A stretch of 5,762 bases of DNA from Candidatus Poseidoniaceae archaeon. Its GTDB lineage: Archaea > Thermoplasmatota > Poseidoniia > Poseidoniales > Poseidoniaceae. The DNA is taken from positions 1 to 5,762 of the forward strand of contig DUIP01000014.1 of assembly GCA_013330285.1 (NCBI GenBank), read 5' to 3'. Under the pieces are notes generated by a model. That model was not told the origin of the DNA and ran no database searches. It worked only from the letters and a program-made list of their open reading frames with translations. This document shows, one piece after another, positions 1-5,762 of the stretch (the first letter of the stretch is position 1; each line of letters begins with the position of its first letter). The translations under genes were made by a program, and so were the position numbers.

Positions 1-239
1 CCTGCACCTTGGGCGCGCCCCGCTAACATTTGTAGGTCACCGAGGGTCTCGGCTTTCAAGCAAATTTTTCTCGCGCCGGATTGTCGCCACCGCTCAACCA
101 AACGGGCATGTGACTTGCGTGCTGCAAGGGTACATGAAACGGCGGCATGAGCGCATTGTACGGCTACTTTACCTGCTGTGAGACGAAGATCGTGTCGAAC
201 GATCAGTGCCATCGTGGGTGCTTCAGGCGTCGATGCCAT
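1..239 (-). CDS. pth2: Peptidyl-tRNA hydrolase Pth2, 5' part (runs off the left edge)
   Basis: Pth2 cleaves the ester bond of peptidyl-tRNAs that drop off the ribosome, recycling tRNA in the cytoplasm; it is the archaeal/eukaryotic enzyme, unrelated to bacterial Pth. Translating the minus strand gives MALIVRHDLRLTAGKVAVQC followed by AHAAV, then a helix ending in ERWRQSG and a strand ARKICLKAET. This matches the family's opening pattern (VVRTDLxxxxGKxAxQxxHAAV, then W...G..KIxLK), including the Lys and His of the GKxAxQxxHA region that form part of the active site. About 79 codons are present; the family is usually about 115-120 residues, so roughly the last third is missing beyond the window. 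I chose the ATG at 239 (adding MASTPEAPT) because a GGTGGTGG motif lies 6 nt upstream; the ATG at 212 has no clear ribosome site but gives a more typical N-terminus. With the 239 start the gene overlaps the S-component gene by 17 nt. Family call confident, start uncertain. Confidence 0.88.
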   Translation of the reverse strand, partial: MASTPEAPTMALIVRHDLRLTAGKVAVQCAHAAVSCTLAARKSHARLVERWRQSGARKICLKAETLGDLQMLAGRAQGA

Positions 240-903
240 GGCGTTCCACCACCGCAAGTTCAATTGATTCAATGGTGGGTTGTTCCCTCAAAAGGGAACT
301 AAACCAAGCCCCAAACCAAATTGCAAAGGTCAGGTTACCAAGCGCATGAAGCGCATCGAACGGCCATCCATTGGCAAGATAAATCAAGAAGTCCGTGCCT
401 GTCATGTTTCCATCAAGGATTGACAGTGAGGCGATCATTCCAAACATAAAGGCTGAAGCAATTGCTGCAAGACACGTACGAGTGGCGTTGTAAACACCGT
501 CGACGACGAGCGAAATCCGCGAACCAAAAACAGCCACAGTTGCCCAACCAGCAGCTTGGAAAATGGTCCACCAGCCGTCGCCCATAAAGAAATTCGAAAG
601 CATCGTCACCATGACAGCAAATGCGGCGCCTCGCCGAGCACCGAGTTGTGCGCCAACCAGCAAACATGCTACAGTCACGGGTTGGATATTCGGCAAGGGT
701 TGCATGACAACCCGAACTAAAGAAACGCTAACGACAAGTGCCCCCATTAGGACAATGTCGTGCACAGTACGTCGGTTTGGCCCCGCTAGAAGCCAGAATG
801 CAGCGCCGAGAAGAAGCACATCAAGAGCCAAGCCCATTGCAGGTGAAACTTCGGGACCGTGGGTGCCGAGGGCTTGAAACATGGTTGGACCACTCGCCCC
901 CAC
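223..903 (-). CDS. ECF-transporter S component-like membrane protein
   Basis: Probable substrate-binding (S) subunit of an energy-coupling-factor vitamin transporter, in the cell membrane. The 226-residue product is strongly hydrophobic, with about six or seven predicted membrane segments near residues 24-41, 48-66, 73-89, 91-106, 113-130, 143-163 and 170-202. Size and topology suit S components (about 180-220 residues, typically six helices). Family-like motifs are PNIQPVT (71-77), the small-residue stretch GAQLGARRGAAF (85-96), SNFFMGDGWWTIFQAAGW (103-120) and NGWPFDALHALGN (178-190). The substrate cannot be read from the protein; the preceding gene ends in a DUF4430/transcobalamin-like domain, which suggests a corrinoid. 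No EcfA ATPase or EcfT is nearby, so it would have to share an energising module encoded elsewhere or act alone. The start at 903 is GTG, with GAGGTAACC at 912-920 upstream overlapping the previous stop; an ATG at 882 is an alternative with a weaker, more distant purine tract. Membrane protein certain, ECF family likely, substrate inferred. Confidence 0.75.
   Translation of the reverse strand: MGASGPTMFQALGTHGPEVSPAMGLALDVLLLGAAFWLLAGPNRRTVHDIVLMGALVVSVSLVRVVMQPLPNIQPVTVACLLVGAQLGARRGAAFAVMVTMLSNFFMGDGWWTIFQAAGWATVAVFGSRISLVVDGVYNATRTCLAAIASAFMFGMIASLSILDGNMTGTDFLIYLANGWPFDALHALGNLTFAIWFGAWFSSLLREQPTIESIELAVVERHGIDA
246..253 (-). promoter_or_regulatory. Shine-Dalgarno-like site for pth2
   Basis: The minus strand reads GGTGGTGG, then AACGCC, then the ATG at 239. 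It resembles the archaeal GGTGAT core and lies inside the end of the preceding membrane-protein gene. It is the reason for preferring the upstream pth2 start over the ATG at 212. Confidence 0.45.
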
Positions 904-913
904 ATTTTGAGGG

Positions 914-2626
914 TTACCTCGCTTCCACAGGCGTCCATTGAACTATCGATGCAGAATCAATCGGTGAGACATCCGAGGCGAGCATGGCCAATCGACCATC
1001 AACAGTGTACTCCCAACCTTCTCCGATTTCACCATTAAATGAAAGGACATACGTCCCCATCCCAGTCATTTCATACTCCATTTCGATGCCGAGTTGTTCA
1101 CAAGCTGCCAGCGTCAATTCAAACGCATTTGAATAACCGCTGAGCCCACCAACAGAATACATCTCACCTTCGATGGTAATGGAAACAATTTGAGTCCCCT
1201 CCCATGAGTCATCCCATGAAGAATCCCAGGGTTTTTCTGTGGATGAGGGGGCCAATTCCTCGATGGTTTGTGACCACTGGAGCGCCACCTGATCGATGAT
1301 TAAAAGACCGACTAAAAGGGCGTAGACGCTGAGGAATTTCAGAACTGATGTCCCGCGACCGCGCAAGAATTGAATGCCTGCACCTCCAAGCGCAATGTAA
1401 AGCAAAAACACCGTACCTTGGGCGACCCAATCGAATTCATATGGGCTTTCACTGACCTCTTGGACCGTCCCATCGGCGCTTGATGAGTGGACATAAACAA
1501 CACCATCATCGCTACCGAATGCCAACAAAATACGATGGTCTTCGTGTTCAAAGAATCCCGGCCCAGAGGTCGCATATCCATCAGCACCAGTGGTGATGGT
1601 CTCCAGATTCAACAGGCCTTTTTCGGTGATGTTCACAAGACCCCAACCTTGCTCAATGCCGTTGTATGGGAGCATGTATTGGCCGTCATGAACCTGCCCG
1701 ATTTCTCCATTTGAGAGGAAGGGAGCCCGGTCGACTTCAGAACATGTTGTAGTGCATTCTAAAGTGCGGATTGCGATTGAATCGAACACGAGAATGAATC
1801 CTGGAGTGGAGATTGGAATACCCGGCGAGGGGCCGATCTGAAGCACCTGGTGTGTTTCTAAATTCGCCGGATTGAGGACATGAATGGTGCTGGAACTTTC
1901 CTTTTGCAATTGAACGAGTAGACCTGCTGAAGTGAGGAGTGGCACGTGTCGAATCTTCCCCTCGCCCAAATCAACAGAGCGAGTGGAGCCATTGCGTGCC
2001 ACCGCCCAAAGAGTCCCAGATTCATCGCCGAGAAAGTAATCATCTTGCCCCACAGCAACTCCATTTCTCCAGCCCAATCCAGTCGTTGCCTCCATCATGA
2101 GCGAGCCATCAGCTGCGCACAAAGAGACAAGTCCTGTTCGGGTTGGAACAACAATATGGTCGCCGTCTTTTGCTACTTCCCCAGTAATGCCCCAAACAAC
2201 TTGTTCTGTTTTGTGAGACCAAATCAGTTCACCGTCGTTGGTGGAACGTGCCTCAACGCTTCCATCTGACCATCCAAGAACCAACATGTCAGGCCATGAT
2301 CCACAATCGCCGCTTCCAGCCTTTACGTGGAACATCGGTGACATATCGTGATGCGTTGAATGAGGGTTGGTGGCGCTCCATTCAAGATCACCGTCCAGCG
2401 TGAAGGCCGCTACTGTTGGAGCTGCACTGCCGCCCCAAGATGCGGAAGTTCTGACAAACAATTTTTCGTCAATAAAAACAGGTGATGTTGTGATGTAAGC
2501 ATCACCAAAATCATAACTCCATTCGAGAGAAAATGTGTCGTTGAATGACGGTTCTTCCCCCGATGAGAACGTGGTTGGTAGGAGGAGGACCGCAAGAACG
2601 CCGACAATCAGAAGGCGGGATCGCAT
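914..2626 (-). CDS. Surface PQQ-like beta-propeller protein with two TM helices and C-terminal DUF4430 (transcobalamin-like) domain
   Basis: A 570-residue exported protein, probably a surface ligand-capture protein; no enzyme activity is evident. Order of parts: signal peptide (1 to about 22, RSR then LLIVGVLAVLLLP, possible cleavage after FSS); a propeller region (about 30-390) with PQQ/WD-like blades marked by LDGDLEW (77-83), NDGELIW (130-136), ADGSLMM (172-178) and SGTLWAV (203-209); transmembrane helices near 400-421 and 427-449 joined by a basic loop LRGRGTSVLK, which fits the positive-inside rule and places both flanking domains outside; a Trp/Asp/Ser linker (466-477); and a final domain (about 477-567) with GEGWEYTVDGR (535-545) and IVQW (561-564). 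This last pattern is typical of DUF4430, the fold shared with the C-terminal part of transcobalamin and intrinsic factor. A CTTTC pair (291-295) could form a disulfide. The ATG at 2626 follows the gatE stop by 4 bp and has GGAGTGAT upstream. The S-component gene follows about 10 bp later. Propeller and topology are well supported; the DUF4430 call is by recognition of the motif; cobalamin binding is inferred. Confidence 0.8.
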   Translation of the reverse strand: MRSRLLIVGVLAVLLLPTTFSSGEEPSFNDTFSLEWSYDFGDAYITTSPVFIDEKLFVRTSASWGGSAAPTVAAFTLDGDLEWSATNPHSTHHDMSPMFHVKAGSGDCGSWPDMLVLGWSDGSVEARSTNDGELIWSHKTEQVVWGITGEVAKDGDHIVVPTRTGLVSLCAADGSLMMEATTGLGWRNGVAVGQDDYFLGDESGTLWAVARNGSTRSVDLGEGKIRHVPLLTSAGLLVQLQKESSSTIHVLNPANLETHQVLQIGPSPGIPISTPGFILVFDSIAIRTLECTTTCSEVDRAPFLSNGEIGQVHDGQYMLPYNGIEQGWGLVNITEKGLLNLETITTGADGYATSGPGFFEHEDHRILLAFGSDDGVVYVHSSSADGTVQEVSESPYEFDWVAQGTVFLLYIALGGAGIQFLRGRGTSVLKFLSVYALLVGLLIIDQVALQWSQTIEELAPSSTEKPWDSSWDDSWEGTQIVSITIEGEMYSVGGLSGYSNAFELTLAACEQLGIEMEYEMTGMGTYVLSFNGEIGEGWEYTVDGRLAMLASDVSPIDSASIVQWTPVEAR

Positions 2627-2629
2627 CCA

Positions 2630-2637
2630 ATCACTCC
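2630..2637 (-). promoter_or_regulatory. Shine-Dalgarno site for the propeller-DUF4430 gene
   Basis: GGAGTGAT on the minus strand overlaps the gatE stop codon and lies 3 nt (7 nt from the GGAG core) before the ATG at 2626. It supports that start and suggests translation of this gene is coupled to gatE within one transcript. Confidence 0.6.
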
Positions 2638-4661
2638 ATCGTGTTTTGGATTGCTTCTCGAAGAAGGGCGCTTACCACTTTCCCATCTGCGGCTCCAACT
2701 GCTTGCATGACCACGCCCATCAGCGGGCCCATCGCACCCATACCGCGCTCTTTAACGAAATCTGAACGCTCCTGAACAATGGATTGGATGGTCGAGGCGA
2801 GGTCACCCACATCAGCAGGCTTGTGACCATGGGCTTCGCCGTAAGCAGCAAGTTCGTCGAGGGAGGGGTGCTGGCCTTCAAAAGCCGCAATTATTTCATT
2901 CATCGATTCTCGAGTGATGTCGCCCCGTTCCTTCACAGTGAGGACCATTGCGCACAAGGCGGGGTCAGCTTCATCGTTTTCCAACACAACACTCGCCCAG
3001 CCTTTGTGCGGCAAATCAGCCACATGCTCGACATAGATGTCGTCAAGTTCTCGTGCCACCAATTGTTTTGCTTGATCCGAGGACACATCGAACTGTGCCA
3101 TTCGCTCTGCGCGTGCCTCATCGCTCATGGGAAGGGAAGCCATTGTCGCTTGCCATCGACCTTCATCGATAATGATCGAAGGAACATCGGTTTCTGGATA
3201 CATTCGCGCACCCCCGGGCAACGGGCGCATTGGTGAAGTGGTGCCGTCGTCAGGTGCTCCTTTCTTGACCACAACATTTCGGACCTCTTGTGGAATACGA
3301 TGCCATGCTAAACGCGCTCGTTGCAGGACACTTTCCAAAGCAAGTTCAGCCTGCCATTTTGGGGCCAAACAGAGGATAAAACCGTCTTCGGGAGAAAGCG
3401 AAAGTGTGTTACGAACGCCGTCGACATGGTCTTGTTCAATGCCATAGGCTGGCAATTCATCCGAGTGGAAGACGCCTTTCACTCCTGCAAGTTTAGCAGC
3501 CCCTGCAAGTTCTCGTCCAAGACGTGGGAGTTGTGACCCTTCTTTGTCCATCGTTTTTGTACCAAATTTACCATTGAGGCCGGCCAAAGGCAGTCCGAGC
3601 ATGACATGCCCTTTGGCAAGGCCGCCGGCAACCATCTTTGATTCACAAGAAGTGAATGAAGAAGTGACGTCGTGGAGGTTGAGAGGTAAATGTTCGGCAA
3701 CTGAAGCCGCAACTGACGCTTCCAGTTGATCATCATCACTCCTGCGATCCGGGGGGAGGGGTGACAGGTTGAGCATGGTTCGCAATTCATTAGCCAAACG
3801 GTAGAAGTGCAGCTGCCTTGACATTTCTAAACGAATGATTCGAGGGATCCAATTCAGGTCTTGACAGCCCTTGATTTCCACACGATCGCCGCATGCTAAT
3901 GAGACATTCAGGTCTTGACGTATGCTGCCAAGGCCGCGCCGAACCTTACGAGTTTGGCGCAACACTCGACCGAGGGCCATGGAGGTAACTTTTGCATGCT
4001 CTGGCGAAGTGACATCGGGGGCGGTTGCAATTTCGATCAGAGGCAGTCCCAGCCGGTCTAGGTTGTAGATGACTTGCTCGCCATTTGGTGTCGAAAGGGT
4101 GTCCAGTTTGCGTGCGCTGTCTTCCTCCAAACAAAGGACATCGATACCAACAGGCCCGCCATCTGTTTGCAAGACTCCATCCGTAGCAACCAGTGAAGTT
4201 CGCTGAAACCCACTCGTGTTTGAACCATCGACAACGGTCTTGCGCATGGTCTGAAGAAGAGACACTGGCTTTGCTTCAAGCAGAGCTGAAACGGTCAGGG
4301 CAATCTGGATTGCATCCTCGTCGTGGTCCAAAGGAGGTTGGTCGTCAAGCTCAATCAACCCTGCATTTGGACTTTGAACGTACACGAATGAACGGTTCCT
4401 ACGGGTTTCGAAACGTGCTGCAATATCAATCGCACCACCTTCGCCTCGAGCAGGACGGAGTTTGCGTTCGAAACGATGCCAATCGGCGGGGACCGTGTCG
4501 ATGGTCACGTCGTACAACGTCCCCGGTTGTCGCGAATGCAATTTCCCCGTACCCAACTGTTGGTGGACTTCGATGCCACACATGAATCCAAGTTGTTCTG
4601 GAGACAGGGCTGAAGCATCATCGACTTCACCAACTGGTTCAGTGGTTTGAGGCTCGGCCAT
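2631..4661 (-). CDS. gatE: Glutamyl-tRNA(Gln) amidotransferase subunit E
   Basis: GatE is the tRNA-binding kinase/amidase-transfer subunit of archaeal GatDE, which converts misacylated Glu-tRNA(Gln) to Gln-tRNA(Gln) using ammonia released by GatD; it acts in the cytoplasm. The 676-residue product shows the family in order: GIEVHQQL (29-36), TMRKTVVDGSNTSGFQRT (138-155), CLEEDSAR (177-184), LDRLGLPLIEIATAPD (201-216), GLGSIRQDLNVSL (243-255) and VEIKGCQDL (261-269) of the GatB/E catalytic cradle; an AspRS-like GAD insertion around 325-440 ending near HSDELPAYGI (399-408), which separates GatE from bacterial GatB; MRPLPGGARMYPETDVP (478-494); and the helical YqeY-type tail (about 535-676) with ERGMGAMGPLMGVVM. 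It is slightly longer than the usual 620-640 residues, partly from an acidic N-terminus. The CxC normally seen just after GIEVHQQL (KLFCxC) is replaced by KLHSRQ. ATG at 4661 was chosen because GGGGGAT precedes it; an in-frame TTG at 4688 is less likely. gatD is not in the window. Confidence 0.97.
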   Translation of the reverse strand: MAEPQTTEPVGEVDDASALSPEQLGFMCGIEVHQQLGTGKLHSRQPGTLYDVTIDTVPADWHRFERKLRPARGEGGAIDIAARFETRRNRSFVYVQSPNAGLIELDDQPPLDHDEDAIQIALTVSALLEAKPVSLLQTMRKTVVDGSNTSGFQRTSLVATDGVLQTDGGPVGIDVLCLEEDSARKLDTLSTPNGEQVIYNLDRLGLPLIEIATAPDVTSPEHAKVTSMALGRVLRQTRKVRRGLGSIRQDLNVSLACGDRVEIKGCQDLNWIPRIIRLEMSRQLHFYRLANELRTMLNLSPLPPDRRSDDDQLEASVAASVAEHLPLNLHDVTSSFTSCESKMVAGGLAKGHVMLGLPLAGLNGKFGTKTMDKEGSQLPRLGRELAGAAKLAGVKGVFHSDELPAYGIEQDHVDGVRNTLSLSPEDGFILCLAPKWQAELALESVLQRARLAWHRIPQEVRNVVVKKGAPDDGTTSPMRPLPGGARMYPETDVPSIIIDEGRWQATMASLPMSDEARAERMAQFDVSSDQAKQLVARELDDIYVEHVADLPHKGWASVVLENDEADPALCAMVLTVKERGDITRESMNEIIAAFEGQHPSLDELAAYGEAHGHKPADVGDLASTIQSIVQERSDFVKERGMGAMGPLMGVVMQAVGAADGKVVSALLREAIQNTME

Positions 4662-4664
4662 GGT

Positions 4665-4671
4665 ATCCCCC
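4665..4671 (-). promoter_or_regulatory. Shine-Dalgarno-like site for gatE
   Basis: GGGGGAT on the minus strand lies just before the ATG at 4661 (5 nt from the G-run). It is a one-mismatch match to the archaeal GGTGAT/GGAGG consensus region and decides between that ATG and the in-frame TTG at 4688, which lies upstream of it. Confidence 0.5.
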
Positions 4672-4674
4672 AAG

Positions 4675-4706
4675 TGTTCATCCTTCAAGATTCAAACCCA
4701 TGAACA
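4675..4706 (-). repeat. 7-bp inverted repeat in the mcm-gatE gap
   Basis: TGTTCAT directly after the mcm stop is matched by ATGAACA 18 nt further on, just before the gatE Shine-Dalgarno site. No T-run follows, so it is not a standard terminator. A 7-bp match in a gap of this size can arise by chance a few percent of the time. Confidence 0.25.
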
Positions 4707-5762
4707 TCAAGCTAACCCATGTGTGCCATACCCATTTGGACGGTATAAGCGGCCGTCTTGGTGGAACTTCTCAAGGATGTCCTCTGCAGTGCCCCGGTCA
4801 ATTTTATGCCGCTCAGCTTCATTCAACACATCATTGTGTTGGGCGACACCGTTGTTGTCTGCTGCAAGCGTAGAGACGATGTTGAGCATCGTCTTCTGAC
4901 GGTTTCTCGAGGTACCTTTCTGTCCGGTTTGAAGCGTAGTCTCATCAAAATTCCCACCCATGAGATCCTCACGCCAAGTGTTTGTCAATCGGATGGCGCG
5001 CTCCGCATCTTCAACGGTTGCTACCTGCGACAAACGAAGGCGAGCGCTTGCCTCCGCAAGGCGCGCTAGGGCCTCTAATGAACGGGCAGTGATAGCCACG
5101 GTGTCTGAAAAGTCGCCAACTTGCTTTCGTGTTGAAACATAGTAGTCCACGATTTTCTTCCGTGCATCAGGTTCCATCGAGGGGTGGACGCTGCGCTTTG
5201 CGTATGCGATGTATTTACGAATTAAATCACGTGACAAGACCTCTCCATGCGTCTCTGTTTTCTTGAGTCCTGATTCGGCTGAAGATTTGGTTGGGTCTGG
5301 GGCTGTACCCTCGTTGACCAGCAATTCACTCACACCGAGTAAACGGTTATCGATGATGTGCTGGGCAATCTTTGCATCCTTTTCCATTTCTGGATCGTCT
5401 GTCAGCAACCAAATGACATCGAAACGAGAGATGAGCGGGGGTGCAAGGTTGATTTGAGCCGTGAATGGTACTTCAGAAACGGGTTCAAACCGCCCGCTCT
5501 TTGGATTTGCAGCAGCAAGAACTGCGCATCGCGTACGAAGGCTTGCATTGATGCCGGCTTTGGAGATTGAAATCTTCTGTTGTTCCATCGCTTCGTGCAT
5601 GCTTGAACGATCGCCTTCATTCATTTTGTCGAATTCGTCGATGGCAGCCAATCCAAGGTCAGCGAGCACAAGCGCTCCCGCCTCAAGCGTCCAACGTCCA
5701 TCAGCTGCTGCGTCTTGGACGGCTGCTGCCGTTAGACCTGCTGCGGAGGCTGATTGGCCTGA
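4707..5762 (-). CDS. mcm: MCM replicative DNA helicase, C-terminal part (5' end beyond right edge)
   Basis: Archaeal minichromosome maintenance protein, the hexameric 3'-5' helicase that unwinds DNA at replication forks. The visible 351 residues start just downstream of Walker A, in the stretch SGQSASAAGLTAAAV, and run to the natural stop. Features in order: DGRWTLEAGALVLADLGLAA leading into the Walker B/MCM signature IDEFDKM (41-47); the pre-sensor-1 hairpin with EQQKISISKAGI; sensor 1 AAANP (Asn about 86); the arginine-finger motif SRF (Arg about 113) in LISRFDVIWLL; sensor 2 in ITARSLEALARLAEASARL (Arg about 227); and a C-terminal winged-helix region (about 288-351). All catalytic landmarks expected in this part are intact, with no intein or frameshift. 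The missing part comprises the N-terminal OB-fold/zinc domain and Walker A. A downstream GTG codon at 5669 lies inside the conserved ATPase core and is not a real start. gatE follows after 45 bp in the same direction. Confidence 0.97.
   Translation of the reverse strand, partial: SGQSASAAGLTAAAVQDAAADGRWTLEAGALVLADLGLAAIDEFDKMNEGDRSSMHEAMEQQKISISKAGINASLRTRCAVLAAANPKSGRFEPVSEVPFTAQINLAPPLISRFDVIWLLTDDPEMEKDAKIAQHIIDNRLLGVSELLVNEGTAPDPTKSSAESGLKKTETHGEVLSRDLIRKYIAYAKRSVHPSMEPDARKKIVDYYVSTRKQVGDFSDTVAITARSLEALARLAEASARLRLSQVATVEDAERAIRLTNTWREDLMGGNFDETTLQTGQKGTSRNRQKTMLNIVSTLAADNNGVAQHNDVLNEAERHKIDRGTAEDILEKFHQDGRLYRPNGYGTHGLA

Noticed and set aside
563..941. Plus-strand open frames opposite the S-component gene
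   Set aside because: Basic, low-complexity, Arg/Ser/Pro-rich translations typical of antisense shadows of a membrane-protein gene.
914..941. Cobalamin riboswitch ahead of the uptake genes
   Set aside because: The gaps before the propeller gene (4 bp) and S-component gene (about 10 bp) are far too short for a riboswitch, and no B12-box-like sequence was seen.
914..2626. Quinoprotein (PQQ) dehydrogenase
   Set aside because: The propeller blades look PQQ-like, but the region is too short and has no recognisable quinone- or metal-binding signature; the C-terminus is DUF4430-like, pointing to binding rather than redox catalysis.
2784..3236. A 150-codon open frame on the plus strand within gatE
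   Set aside because: It lies wholly antisense to strongly conserved gatE sequence, and its translation shows no recognisable domain.
4662..4688. TTG start at 4688 giving a 685-residue GatE
   Set aside because: The added residues lie upstream of the Shine-Dalgarno-like GGGGGAT and are not part of the family; ATG at 4661 is better supported.
5669..5762. MCM as a short protein starting at 5669
   Set aside because: The frame stays open to the window edge, and the upstream codons encode conserved MCM sequence (SGQSASAAGLTAAAV and DGRWTLEAGAL); the codon at 5669 is an internal GTG.

Overview
All coding sequence in this window lies on the minus strand, packed head to tail. Read from right to left, the order is: the 3' part of an MCM replicative helicase gene, gatE (subunit E of the archaeal Glu-tRNA(Gln) amidotransferase GatDE), a secreted or membrane-anchored beta-propeller protein ending in a DUF4430 (transcobalamin-like) domain, a small polytopic membrane protein resembling an ECF-transporter substrate-binding (S) component, and the 5' part of pth2 (archaeal/eukaryotic-type peptidyl-tRNA hydrolase). 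Gaps are 45 bp (mcm-gatE), 4 bp (gatE-propeller), about 10 bp (propeller-S component) and an overlap or 10 bp (S component-pth2). No stretch longer than 50 bp is left without a gene, and no RNA gene, mobile element or CRISPR array is visible.

The organism is an archaeon. GatE is found only in archaea, and the MCM and Pth2 are of archaeal/eukaryotic type. Intermediate base composition, very compact gene packing, purine-rich Shine-Dalgarno sites (GGAGTGAT, GGGGGAT, GGTGGTGG) and an acidic secreted protein would suit a free-living marine euryarchaeon such as the Poseidoniales (Marine Group II). That lineage assignment is an inference from style, not proven by the sequence.

Three genes are housekeeping: DNA unwinding, Gln-tRNA(Gln) formation, and recycling of peptidyl-tRNA. 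The two genes between gatE and pth2 look like a nutrient-uptake pair. The propeller protein has a signal peptide, an extracellular propeller, two transmembrane helices and an extracellular DUF4430 domain. The membrane protein after it has the PNIQPVT and SNFFMGDGWW-type motifs of ECF S components. DUF4430 is related to the C-terminal domain of transcobalamin, so the simplest reading is capture of a corrinoid (vitamin B12 or a relative) at the cell surface and hand-over to a membrane S component. The energising subunits EcfA and EcfT are not in the window. This propeller-DUF4430 plus S-component pair inside a replication/translation operon is the most interesting part of the region.
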